DNA from: Candidatus Gallispira edinburgensis
GTDB taxonomy: Bacteria > Bacillota > Clostridia > Lachnospirales > CAG-274
Reading direction: 5' to 3'
DNA: 48,465 nucleotides
NCBI GenBank assembly: GCA_904395805.1
Contig: CAJFNV010000053.1
Coordinates: 1 to 48,465, forward strand
Both the position numbers and the translations under genes were made by a program. The notes beneath the pieces were generated by a model. The model was not told the DNA's origin and made no database searches. It was given only the letters and a program-made list of their open reading frames with translations. Shown here one piece after another: positions 23,903-32,723 of this stretch (position 1 is the stretch's first letter; each line of letters starts with the position of its first letter).

Positions 23903-25147
23903 TCAGCCTCTTTCCTTACCATGATACCTTGATATATTCATCAGAAGACCCATACTTGCAAGCATCATAACAAGTGAGGTACCGCCATAGCTTATAAAAG
24001 GCAGCGGAATACCCGTATTCGGTATAGTATTGGTAACTACGGCAATGTTTATTATGACCTGTATTGCAATCATTGATGTAATACCCGTTGCCAGAAGCAT
24101 AGCAAAAGGTTCCTTTGAATTTCTTATTGCAATGTATATTCCTCTCCATATAAGCACAATAAAAAGTGTCACAACTATAGCCGCACCAAACCAGCCAAGC
24201 TCCTCACATATAATAGCAAATATAATATCATTCTGGGCCTCAGGCATATACCCAAGTTTCTGTCTTGAACCACCTATTCCAAGTCCAAACATACCTCCGC
24301 TTGCAACGGAATATAAGGATTGCAAAACCTGATACCCCTTTTCTGTAGACACGGATTCGGGATGGAGCCATGCCTCCACACGGTCACTTCTCCACGAACC
24401 AAAGATCATAGCAATTACTCCTGCCATACCTGCAGCTCCTATAGCAAGGGAATATCTAATTTTAGGTGAATAGACAAATAGAAGCACAACACTTATACCA
24501 CCTATAACTATTGCCGTACTCAAATTTTCAAGGGCAACAATACCTGTAGGCAGTATCATTATTCCAAGATATCTGAAAACTCCCTTCCATGATGAAAGCA
24601 TATTGGGATTTCTGTCAAGAACATCCGCAAGAGTAATAATAAGGGCAAATTTTGCAATTTCAGAAGGCTGAAATTCAAAGCCGAAGTTAAGCCAACGTCT
24701 TGCTCCGTTATGTACAACACCAAGAGGCGTAAAAACAAGAAGCAAAAGTATAATAGAGCCGAAATATATAAATTTTACCCATGGTTTCAAAAACTGATAA
24801 TCAATTCTTGAAACTATATACATGGCAACAAAACCTATAGCAGAATAGATTATATCCCTCTTAAGGAAAGCATACATATCTCCGTCCTCACCCTGTCCTG
24901 CAGTATAATAGCTGGAACTGAATACCATAATTATACCAATTGCAACAAGAAGTATAACACAGAGAAGTATAACATAGTCGATCTGACCCCTGTATATGAT
25001 TTTTTTATTGGTTTTTCTTACAGTCTTTTTCGGTTTCTTCGGTTCAGGCTCGTAGCTGTTCCCAAAGTTTCCTCTCCCATAATTGCTTCCCTGATAACTG
25101 CCCCTTCTTATGGGAGGCAAAGGCTGTCTGTTACTATAATTATTCAT
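23903..25147 (-). CDS. ftsW: FtsW/RodA/SpoVE family peptidoglycan glycosyltransferase
   Basis: SEDS-family proteins polymerise lipid II at the septum together with a class B PBP. The 414-residue protein has a long polar N-terminal extension (1-52, rich in Asn, Gly, Arg and Lys), then ten or so membrane segments. Family motifs include NGARRWLNFGFEFQPSEIAKFALI, GMFGLGIGGSRQKLGYMPEAQNDIIFA with the conserved aspartate, and PNTGIPLPFISYGGTSL. The position after murD suggests ftsW or the sporulation paralog spoVE, which occupies the same place in Bacillus; sequence alone does not settle this. The ATG at 25147 has GGTG upstream; an earlier in-frame GTG overlaps that site. Confidence 0.93.
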   Translation of the reverse strand: MNNYSNRQPLPPIRRGSYQGSNYGRGNFGNSYEPEPKKPKKTVRKTNKKIIYRGQIDYVILLCVILLVAIGIIMVFSSSYYTAGQGEDGDMYAFLKRDIIYSAIGFVAMYIVSRIDYQFLKPWVKFIYFGSIILLLLVFTPLGVVHNGARRWLNFGFEFQPSEIAKFALIITLADVLDRNPNMLSSWKGVFRYLGIMILPTGIVALENLSTAIVIGGISVVLLFVYSPKIRYSLAIGAAGMAGVIAMIFGSWRSDRVEAWLHPESVSTEKGYQVLQSLYSVASGGMFGLGIGGSRQKLGYMPEAQNDIIFAIICEELGWFGAAIVVTLFIVLIWRGIYIAIRNSKEPFAMLLATGITSMIAIQVIINIAVVTNTIPNTGIPLPFISYGGTSLVMMLASMGLLMNISRYHGKERG

Positions 25148-25167
25148 ATAAATCACCAATTTCCGAA

Positions 25168-26523
25168 TTAATCAAGTTTCTTTACATACTCCTTAAATAT
25201 TTCTCCCCTCTGCTCGTAGGACTTAAACATATCCCAACTTGCACAGGCAGGGGAAAGAAGAACACAATCTCCGGGCACAGCATTTTTATAGCACAGATCT
25301 ATAGCTTCCTCAAAGGTATCGGCAATTTTGTAATTAGTAAAACTTGCTTTGTCAAGAGTAGCTGTTATCTTATCTTTTACAGCACCTATAACAGCCACAA
25401 ATTTAACTCTGCCCTTAAATGTATCTATCCACTCCGTAAAATCAGAGCCCTTGTCATAGCCTCCCGCAATTATACATATAGGACGCTTCATAGCCTCAAC
25501 AGCCTTTATTGATGCATCGGGATTTGTCCCCTTTGAGTCATTGTAAAATTCAATATCATTTATTGTTCTTACATACTCTATTCTGTGTTCAACAGCTGTA
25601 AATTCCTTTAACACTTTTCTTATAATATCAAGAGGCACTCCTATTGCAGCACAGCAGCCTATTGCCGCCATAGCATTTTCCACATTGTGCCCGCCAAGTA
25701 TTTTAAGCTCGTCAATATCCACAACTTTTTCGTTGTATCCCAAAGCATTTATATAAATGCTCTTTTCATCTGAATATATCCCCTCTGTGATCTTACCTCC
25801 GAGAGAAAAGAATATAACATCAGCCTTTGTTTTGTCTGCCATTTTTCTTGTAATTTCATCATTGTAATTTAAAATGCAGAAATCACTTTCATCCTGATTT
25901 TCAAATACTCTTTCCTTTGCAGCTATGTAGTTTTCAAGAGTGTGGTGTCTGTTTAAATGGTCGGGAGTGATATTCAACACAGCGCTTACCTTAGGCTTGA
26001 ATTCATTTATTGTTTCAAGCTGAAAGCTTGAAAGCTCTGCCACAACCACACCGTCATCCTTTGTTTCAAAAGTAATGTCAGCAAAAGGATTTCCGATATT
26101 TCCCACAACAAAAGTGTTTTCAAAATAAGCCTTGCATATATCACCTGCAAGAGTTGTAGTTGTAGTCTTTCCGTTTGTTCCTGTAATTCCTATAACAGGA
26201 GATTTGCAGAACATATAGGCAAGTTCTATTTCACCTATTACAGGTATATTTTTTTCTCTTGCCTTGTTGACAAAAGGCAAATCTGCAGGCACGCCGGGGC
26301 TCATAACAAGAATATCCATATCCTCTATTATAGCATCGGGATTTGCACCAAGATAGAGGTTAAAGCCCTGACTTCTCAGCTCATCTGTAACATCCCCCAG
26401 CTTATCCTCTGTTTTTGCATCCTGAACGGTAACATCAGCTCCAAGTTTCTTTAACAGTCCGGCAGCAGAAATACCGCTCTTTGCTATTCCGCTTACCAGT
26501 ACCTTTTTATCCTTAAAATCCAT
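25168..26523 (-). CDS. murD: UDP-N-acetylmuramoylalanine--D-glutamate ligase
   Basis: MurD adds D-glutamate to UDP-MurNAc-L-alanine in the cytoplasm. The 451-residue protein has an N-terminal Rossmann-like domain (VLVSGIAKSGISAAGLLKKLG). The ATP-binding GITGTNGKTTTTTL follows at about 113-126, then NITPDHLNRH, the ligase block FYNDSKGTNPDASIKAVEA and the C-terminal LLSPACASWDMFKSYEQRG that marks MurD. GGGGGATATACC precedes the ATG. It follows mraY by 18 bp and is followed by ftsW, the usual order. Confidence 0.97.
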   Translation of the reverse strand: MDFKDKKVLVSGIAKSGISAAGLLKKLGADVTVQDAKTEDKLGDVTDELRSQGFNLYLGANPDAIIEDMDILVMSPGVPADLPFVNKAREKNIPVIGEIELAYMFCKSPVIGITGTNGKTTTTTLAGDICKAYFENTFVVGNIGNPFADITFETKDDGVVVAELSSFQLETINEFKPKVSAVLNITPDHLNRHHTLENYIAAKERVFENQDESDFCILNYNDEITRKMADKTKADVIFFSLGGKITEGIYSDEKSIYINALGYNEKVVDIDELKILGGHNVENAMAAIGCCAAIGVPLDIIRKVLKEFTAVEHRIEYVRTINDIEFYNDSKGTNPDASIKAVEAMKRPICIIAGGYDKGSDFTEWIDTFKGRVKFVAVIGAVKDKITATLDKASFTNYKIADTFEEAIDLCYKNAVPGDCVLLSPACASWDMFKSYEQRGEIFKEYVKKLD

Positions 26524-26541
26524 TTTGGTATATCCCCCTGA

Positions 26542-27519
26542 TTATATAAAATTTCTGCATGCGGCAAAGCCAATAAGGCACATAACGGCAGTTACGATCC
26601 AGAAAAGCTGCACTACCTTTATGCCCTCCATACCGCAAAGTTCAAAATGGTGATGAATAGGTGCCATTTTAAACACTCTCTTGCCGTGAGTCGCCTTAAA
26701 ATAAGTAACCTGAATTATAACGGACAAGCTTTCACACACATATATAAGCCCTACAATAACCAGCATTATTGGCATTTTTGTAAGAATAGCAGTGCTTGCA
26801 ACAAATCCTCCTAAAGCAAGTGATCCCGTATCTCCCATAAACACCTTTGCAGGGTGACAGTTAAACACAAGAAATCCCATAAGAGCACCTACGACACCGC
26901 CGCATACATACACAAGACCTGCCATACCGGAAGCATAGGCAATAAAAAGGAAAAACATTGCCACAAGAACAGTTACACCGGATGCAAGACCGTCAAGTCC
27001 GTCTGTAAGGTTTACACTGTTTACAGTACCTACCATTACAAAGAAAAGGAAAGGTGCATATATCCAGCCAAGGTCAATATACATTCCGTCAGTAAAAGGA
27101 ATATATATATCAGTGCCCATACCTGATTTAACTATATAAACATAGAATATTACAGTTACAACAAGCTGAAACAAAAGTTTCTGCCATGGCTTAAGACCTT
27201 CATTCTGCTTTTTAACAACCTTTAAAAAGTCATCAATAAATCCAACTATGCCGTATCCTACGGTAATGAGCACAACAGCCATAGCATCATAGCTTTCTCT
27301 TGCAAAGAGCAAAGCTGATACGATAAATCCAACAAGTATCATAATACCGCCCATTGTAGGAGTGCCCTCTTTTTTCTTGTGGGACTGTGGTCCCTCTTCC
27401 CTTATGGGCTGACCGAATTTCATTCTATGTAAAATCGGAATTACTATAGGACATATAACAACGGTTACAATAAACGCAGCAAGTATTGCATATATAGCAG
27501 TAAATAAATCAGGTTTCAT
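26542..27519 (-). CDS. mraY: Phospho-N-acetylmuramoyl-pentapeptide transferase
   Basis: MraY transfers phospho-MurNAc-pentapeptide to undecaprenyl phosphate, making lipid I at the membrane. The 325-residue protein has about ten hydrophobic segments. Conserved loops are EEGPQSHKKKEGTPTMGG near 41-58, the catalytic GFIDDFLKV, NLTDGLDGLASG, VFMGDTGSLALGG and MAPIHHHFE. The start overlaps the murF stop by one base (TAATG). Confidence 0.97.
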   Translation of the reverse strand: MKPDLFTAIYAILAAFIVTVVICPIVIPILHRMKFGQPIREEGPQSHKKKEGTPTMGGIMILVGFIVSALLFARESYDAMAVVLITVGYGIVGFIDDFLKVVKKQNEGLKPWQKLLFQLVVTVIFYVYIVKSGMGTDIYIPFTDGMYIDLGWIYAPFLFFVMVGTVNSVNLTDGLDGLASGVTVLVAMFFLFIAYASGMAGLVYVCGGVVGALMGFLVFNCHPAKVFMGDTGSLALGGFVASTAILTKMPIMLVIVGLIYVCESLSVIIQVTYFKATHGKRVFKMAPIHHHFELCGMEGIKVVQLFWIVTAVMCLIGFAACRNFI

Positions 27520-28883
27520 TATTCCACACTCCTAAGTCTGTCAGTTATTTTTTCAAAATGCATACCTCTTGATGCCTTTACAAGTACAGTACACCCTTTT
27601 TGCGGAAGAATATTTTCCATATCCTCAAGAAATTCTTCCCTTGTTCTGAAATAGGCAACCTCACTGCCTCCCGTTGCAACAGCACCTTCATACATATTTT
27701 CGGAAAGCTCACCTATGCATATTACATAATCAATACCCCTGCTTACAGCATATCTTCCTACTTCTGCGTGATACTTGGGAGCTCTTTCCCCAAGCTCAAA
27801 CATATCCCCCAGAATACAGCAGGTAGTACCCTTGCAGGCAGCAAGAACATCAAGGGCTGCCTTAACAGACTGAGGATTTGCATTATAAGCATCATTTATA
27901 ATAGTATATCTTCCTTCTTTTATAATATCCATTCTCATTGCAGTAGGATGGAAACACTCAATACCCTCTTTGATCTCTTCAACGCTTAATCCGAGCTCAT
28001 AGCCTACTGCAGCGGCAAACATAGAATTTCTTACCATATGCTTTCCGGGAACAGGTATGTTTACCGGAATTTTAACATTATTGTCATCTAAATATATTGT
28101 ACAGCTTATGCCTTCAAGTCCCTTTTCGGAAATATTATCTGCATGAACCTCGGCAAATTCATTTAAGCTGCAATAACATAAATTCTTATAATTTCTTGCT
28201 ATTGTCACAAGCTTATCATCATCACCGTTTAACACCTTAAAACTTTCCTCTGACATATGGTTGAATACTTCACATTTAGCCTTTAATATTCCATCTCTGC
28301 TGCCCAGATTTTCAATATGTGAAACACCTATATTTGTTATAACGGCAATATCAGGCAGTGCAATTGAAGAAAGATAATCTATTTCTCCGAAATGATTCAT
28401 TCCCATTTCAATTACGGCAACCTCTGTGTCCTCCTCGATCCTGAAAATAGTAAGAGGCACACCAATATCATTGTTGTAATTTCCCTGGGTCTTAACTGTT
28501 TTATACTTTCTTGAAAGAACAGAAGCCATAATATCCTTTGTTGTAGTCTTTCCGACACTTCCCGTTATTGCAACCACCTTAAGGTTTTTAAGCTTTTTTC
28601 TGTAGTACCTTGCAATATCACCAAGAGCAAGCCTTGTATCCTTAACAACAATTGAAGGTACAGGATAAACTTCATTTCCTCTCTCGGTTACAACAGCCAC
28701 GGCACCTTCCGCACAGGCCATTTCTATAAAGTCGTGTCCGTCAAATTTTTCACCCTTTAAAGGTACATAAAGACAGTTGTCTCCTATATCTCTTGAATCT
28801 CTTGATATTGAATTTATCTGGACATCGGCACCTATTAACTCACCGCCGATGTTATCCGCAATTTCTTTTAAAGTTAATTTCAT
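27519..28883 (-). CDS. murF: UDP-N-acetylmuramoyl-tripeptide--D-alanyl-D-alanine ligase
   Basis: MurF adds D-Ala-D-Ala to finish the pentapeptide precursor. The 454-residue protein shows the N-terminal substrate domain (SRDSRDIGDNCLYVPLKGEKFDGHDFI), the ATP loop ITGSVGKTTTKDIM, GNYNNDIGVPLT, and the C-terminal DAYNANPQSVKAAL and LGDMFELGE. The ATG at 28883 (MKLTLKEIADNIGG) is chosen by alignment with the family and the GGGAGAG site, which overlaps the end of murE; longer readings would extend into murE. Confidence 0.96.
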   Translation of the reverse strand: MKLTLKEIADNIGGELIGADVQINSISRDSRDIGDNCLYVPLKGEKFDGHDFIEMACAEGAVAVVTERGNEVYPVPSIVVKDTRLALGDIARYYRKKLKNLKVVAITGSVGKTTTKDIMASVLSRKYKTVKTQGNYNNDIGVPLTIFRIEEDTEVAVIEMGMNHFGEIDYLSSIALPDIAVITNIGVSHIENLGSRDGILKAKCEVFNHMSEESFKVLNGDDDKLVTIARNYKNLCYCSLNEFAEVHADNISEKGLEGISCTIYLDDNNVKIPVNIPVPGKHMVRNSMFAAAVGYELGLSVEEIKEGIECFHPTAMRMDIIKEGRYTIINDAYNANPQSVKAALDVLAACKGTTCCILGDMFELGERAPKYHAEVGRYAVSRGIDYVICIGELSENMYEGAVATGGSEVAYFRTREEFLEDMENILPQKGCTVLVKASRGMHFEKITDRLRSVE

Positions 28884-28887
28884 TTTG

Positions 28888-30342
28888 TTACTCTCCCAAT
28901 ATTTCTTTTGCAACTTCAGCATCATCAAAGTGTATTGTTTTGTCTTTTAGTATCTGATAATTTTCATGTCCCTTTCCTGCTATTATAACACTGTCGCCGG
29001 GCTCTGCAATTTCTATTGCCCTTTTAATAGCTTCACGCCTGTCAGTATGCATTTCATAATTATCGGTTACGGGCTTTACACCCACTTCGATTTCCTTTAA
29101 AATTTCTTCAGGATCTTCGGAACGGGGATTATCCGATGTAACTATTGCAATGTCAGAAAGCTCGGCAACTATTTTTCCCATAACAGGTCTTTTTGTCTTA
29201 TCCCTGTCACCGCCGCAGCCAAATACGGTTATTACACGTCCCTTTGTAAATTCCCTTACAGCGTTTATAATGTTTTCAAGTCCGTCGGGGGTATGAGCAT
29301 AGTCCACTATAACATTAAAGCCCTTATTATTTTTTATGCTCTGTATTCTTCCGGGCACACCTTCAATACTGTTTATGCCCTCTCTTATATCCTCTGTATC
29401 AACACCCATGGAAACCATTGCACCGATTGCAGCCAGAGCATTGTAAACACTGAATCTTCCGGGCACCATAAGCTCAAATCTTACATCCTCGCCCTTTATA
29501 TTTACAGTAAAATGGACTCTGTCAGGGAGGTATTCAATGTCTTTTGCCTGCAGGTCACTTGGCTTTTCAATACTGTATGTCAGAAAATCGCATGTGGCGT
29601 TTTCCATAATTTTATCTGCCCATTCATCATCAATATTTACAACACCATGTTCACACATTCTGAAAAGCTTAGCCTTGGCAGCACAGTAATTTTCCATTGT
29701 CTTATGGAAATCAAGGTGGTCCTGCGTAAGGTTTGTAAACACACCAACCTTAAAGTTGATACCCTTTACCTTTTTAAGTTCCAGACTGTGGGATGAAACC
29801 TCCATTACCACATCGTCACATTTCTCATCTGCCATGATCCTGAGCATCTGATTAAGCTCAATAGTGTCGGGAGTTGTACTTGTAGCAAAGTCGATTTCTC
29901 TTTTCTTTCCACCTATCCTTATTTCAACTGTTCCTATTACTGCAGTCTTGTGCTTAATATGATTTAAAACTGACTCAATAAAATAGGTCGTACTTGTTTT
30001 TCCGTTTGTTCCCGTAACTCCTATCATATTAAGCTCTCTGCTTGGATATCCGTAGAAGTTAGCCGCCATAACGTCAAGGGCATCTCTTGCATCATTGACC
30101 TGATACACTGTCAGATCCTCAGGCAGATCTTCAACGGAATGTTCCGTTATTACAGCTCTGCATCCCTTTTCATAAGCAGAAGGAATAAACTTGTGTCCGT
30201 CAGTTGTCATACCGACCATGGCAACAAAAAGGACTCCCTCTCCCGCCTTTCTTGAATCTATGGTCAATGCCTTTATTTCAATATCCGTATTTCCCTTAAT
30301 AAGCTTTCCCTTTACACCATTAAGTATATCACTTAACTTCAA
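28888..30342 (-). CDS. murE: UDP-N-acetylmuramoyl-L-alanyl-D-glutamate--2,6-diaminopimelate ligase
   Basis: MurE adds the third stem-peptide residue. The 484-residue protein contains GVTGTNGKTSTTYFIE (ATP loop), STTPDT, EVSSHSLEL, NLTQDHLDFH, YAHTPDGLENI and VTSDNPRSEDP. The DNPR signature indicates meso-diaminopimelate rather than lysine, so this organism's wall should be mDAP-type. The start is a TTG at 30342, with AGGAAG about seven bases upstream and no better ATG nearby. A possible promoter (30410-30438) lies over the end of the upstream penicillin-binding protein gene. It sits 4 bp before murF. Confidence 0.95.
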   Translation of the reverse strand: MKLSDILNGVKGKLIKGNTDIEIKALTIDSRKAGEGVLFVAMVGMTTDGHKFIPSAYEKGCRAVITEHSVEDLPEDLTVYQVNDARDALDVMAANFYGYPSRELNMIGVTGTNGKTSTTYFIESVLNHIKHKTAVIGTVEIRIGGKKREIDFATSTTPDTIELNQMLRIMADEKCDDVVMEVSSHSLELKKVKGINFKVGVFTNLTQDHLDFHKTMENYCAAKAKLFRMCEHGVVNIDDEWADKIMENATCDFLTYSIEKPSDLQAKDIEYLPDRVHFTVNIKGEDVRFELMVPGRFSVYNALAAIGAMVSMGVDTEDIREGINSIEGVPGRIQSIKNNKGFNVIVDYAHTPDGLENIINAVREFTKGRVITVFGCGGDRDKTKRPVMGKIVAELSDIAIVTSDNPRSEDPEEILKEIEVGVKPVTDNYEMHTDRREAIKRAIEIAEPGDSVIIAGKGHENYQILKDKTIHFDDAEVAKEILGE

Positions 30343-30409
30343 AATACCACTTCCTATCCGTTTTATCTCTTTAATTTATCAACACATTACAATAAGCCTA
30401 TTATTATTT

Positions 30410-30438
30410 ATTATACTACATTTTTCCTAATCTGTATA
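30410..30438 (-). promoter_or_regulatory. Possible internal promoter ahead of murE
   Basis: The minus strand reads TATACA (30433-30438), a 17-bp spacer and TATAAT (30410-30415). The -35 lies in the last codons of the spoVD-like gene and is a four-of-six match. Confidence 0.5.
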
Positions 30439-32376
30439 TAGAAGAATTTTACTATTTTGATTAATTGCAGTGCCTTCGGGAGGGAATTGTGACTTAACAT
30501 TTTCCCCCTCACCTATAACTTCTATGGTAACTTTAGCTTTGGCAGCTTCATTCTTTGCATTACCCACCGTCATACCAACATAATTTGCCACAGTCAATGG
30601 TGCAACTCCATCCATTTCAAGTTCTTCTTCCGTATACCGTGGACTTATCCCCAGATAAGGCAGAGCATTTGTTAATAACTCCTTCATTACAGGTCCCGCA
30701 ACCTGACCTCCATAATATACCCCCTGTGGTTCGTCAACCAACACAATTGCTATGACCTGTGGATCTTCCGCAGGAGCAAAGGCACAAAAACTTGCAATAT
30801 ACTTTCCGCTTTTTCTGGGAAGTTTTTCGCTTGTGGCAGTCTTTCCGCCTATTCTGTAGCCTGGTATGTAGGTTTTGTTTCCTGTTCCCACTGCAACGAC
30901 ACTTTCAAGTATTTTCTTCATTTTCTCCGATGTCTCCGCTGATATAGGATTTCCCGCATCCTCATATTCAAAGGTTTTAACGGTTGCACCTGTTTCATCC
31001 TTAAGCTCCATGGCAAAATGAGGGGTAACAAGTCTTCCACCGTTTACAGCTGCTGAAATAGCTCTTATAAGCTGCAATGGTGTTATCTGAAAACTCTGTC
31101 CAAAGCTCATTGTTGCCAGTTCCACAGGACCTATCTTATCCTTTTTATGCATAATACCCACAGCCTCTCCGGGAAGGTCTATACCTGTCTTTTTGTCAAA
31201 GCCGAATTTTATCATATACTCATAAAACTTATCGCTTCCAAGTCTTGCGGCAACATCCATAAAAACAGGATTACAGCTGTTCTGAACTCCCTGAACAAAG
31301 GTTTCACTTCCGTGGCTTCTGGGGCTTCTCCAGCACTTTATATATCTTCCTGCAACAGTTCTTCCACCATTGCAATTAAATGTAGAATCCTCTGTCACAA
31401 CTCCTTCCTGTAATCCTGCTGCAGAAGTTATGACTTTAAAAGTAGAGCCCGGCTCATAAGTATCATTAATATTAAAGTTACGCCACATCTGATTAAGAGC
31501 GTCATTTTTTTCCTTCTGTGACATTGAATCCCAGTTTGCCTCAAGTTCAGCATCATTTATTTTATAAGGCTCATTAAGATCAAAGCTTGGGTATGACGCC
31601 ATAGCAAGCATTTCCCCGTTTTGAGGGTTCATTATTATTATTGAACCTCTTTTGGCACTTTTTCCTCTTACGACCTTTTCAATTGTCTGTTCCGCATACT
31701 GCTGCAGATTAACATCTATACTTGTAACAAGATCATATCCCGGCACAGGAGCAACTCTTGTCTGTTCACTGTTTTCAAGTTCTCTTCCCCTTCCGTCGGT
31801 CTGCGTCATTATTTTTCCCTTTTCCCCTTTAAGGTATTCCTCATATTTAGACTCAAGACCTATTATTCCCTGATTATCCTTTCCTACAAATCCTATGACC
31901 TGGGCAGCCAGGGTATTATAGGGATAAACTCTTAAAATATCCTCATCAACCATTACTCCCTTAAGTTTAAGAGATGCAATTTCCTCTGCCGTTTCCTTAT
32001 CCACCTTTGTTTTTATTCTCATTAATGCAACTCTCTTGTTTACCTTTTCAAGAGTTTCATTATAATCCAGATCAAGCTTTTCCGAAAGCACATTTGCAAC
32101 CTTTTCAGGCTCTTCAACCTGTGCATGTATAACACTTACAGATGCCACCGTTTTGGTAGTGGCTATAGGCGTACCGTTCCTGTCCAGTATATCTCCCCTT
32201 TCGGGAGCAATCAGTCTGTCCCTTGTCTGTTGTTCATAGGCAGCCTTCTGAAGCTCAGGAGCCATAAACATTTGTATGTAAAAAAGTCTTACCAGTAACA
32301 GCATAAGAACAATTTCAATGCAGGCACAGACGAAAACAGCTCTTCGCCTTGCCCCAAGAGGAACACGATTATTCAT
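30427..32376 (-). CDS. spoVD: Class B penicillin-binding protein, SpoVD-like, one PASTA domain
   Basis: Class B PBPs crosslink peptidoglycan together with SEDS partners. The 649-residue protein has an N-terminal membrane anchor (about 17-37), a dimerisation domain (RGDILDRNGTPIA) and a transpeptidase domain with the active serine in GSTFK and the SxN motif SCN. The third motif reads KTA (GGKTATSEK) instead of the usual KTG. One PASTA domain closes the protein (ANYVGMTVGNAKNEA...). Position between a two-PASTA PBP and murE, with a single PASTA, matches Bacillus spoVD. The ATG at 32376 has GGGGGAGG upstream. A vegetative rather than sporulation role cannot be excluded. Confidence 0.88.
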   Translation of the reverse strand: MNNRVPLGARRRAVFVCACIEIVLMLLLVRLFYIQMFMAPELQKAAYEQQTRDRLIAPERGDILDRNGTPIATTKTVASVSVIHAQVEEPEKVANVLSEKLDLDYNETLEKVNKRVALMRIKTKVDKETAEEIASLKLKGVMVDEDILRVYPYNTLAAQVIGFVGKDNQGIIGLESKYEEYLKGEKGKIMTQTDGRGRELENSEQTRVAPVPGYDLVTSIDVNLQQYAEQTIEKVVRGKSAKRGSIIIMNPQNGEMLAMASYPSFDLNEPYKINDAELEANWDSMSQKEKNDALNQMWRNFNINDTYEPGSTFKVITSAAGLQEGVVTEDSTFNCNGGRTVAGRYIKCWRSPRSHGSETFVQGVQNSCNPVFMDVAARLGSDKFYEYMIKFGFDKKTGIDLPGEAVGIMHKKDKIGPVELATMSFGQSFQITPLQLIRAISAAVNGGRLVTPHFAMELKDETGATVKTFEYEDAGNPISAETSEKMKKILESVVAVGTGNKTYIPGYRIGGKTATSEKLPRKSGKYIASFCAFAPAEDPQVIAIVLVDEPQGVYYGGQVAGPVMKELLTNALPYLGISPRYTEEELEMDGVAPLTVANYVGMTVGNAKNEAAKAKVTIEVIGEGENVKSQFPPEGTAINQNSKILLYTD

Positions 32377-32495
32377 ATATACCTCCCCCTTATTCCGGGT
32401 TCTCCCTTTTCTGTTCAGCTTATAAAAAAAGATATTGCAATGAAGAATTCCCTCCACTACAATATCTTATTTTAAAAAATGTAAATCTATTACTT

Positions 32496-32672
32496 ATACT
32501 GTCAACTTAAATGATTAACATAACCCTAACTGTTTAAAAAGGCGGCGTGTCCGCCCTCTTGGCTCCCTTGTAAGGGAGCTGTCACCGCATTCAGCACTTT
32601 CAGCCAAAGGCTGAAAGCCGTCCTAACGGACGTCCGCATAATTCTTGCGGTGCAGTGCTGACTGAGGGTTTT
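32496..32672 (+). repeat. 113-bp class intergenic repeat, copy B, with a nested 65-bp unit
   Basis: It shares ATACTGTCAACTTAAA, the GGCGGCGTG.CCGCC stem and the TGGCTCCCTT/AAGGGAGCTGTCACCGCA core with copies A and C. The loop region is interrupted at 32592-32656 by one 65-bp double-hairpin unit that carries the CACTTTCAGCC-aaa-GGCTGAAAGCC arrangement seen at 7820-7949. The copy then resumes with GACTGAGGGTTTT. It fills the gap between the two PBP genes. Confidence 0.82.
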
Positions 32673-32723
32673 GGCTAAACTACATCAATTGGTAAAGAAC
32701 CTCAAAAAGATAAATGTATATAC

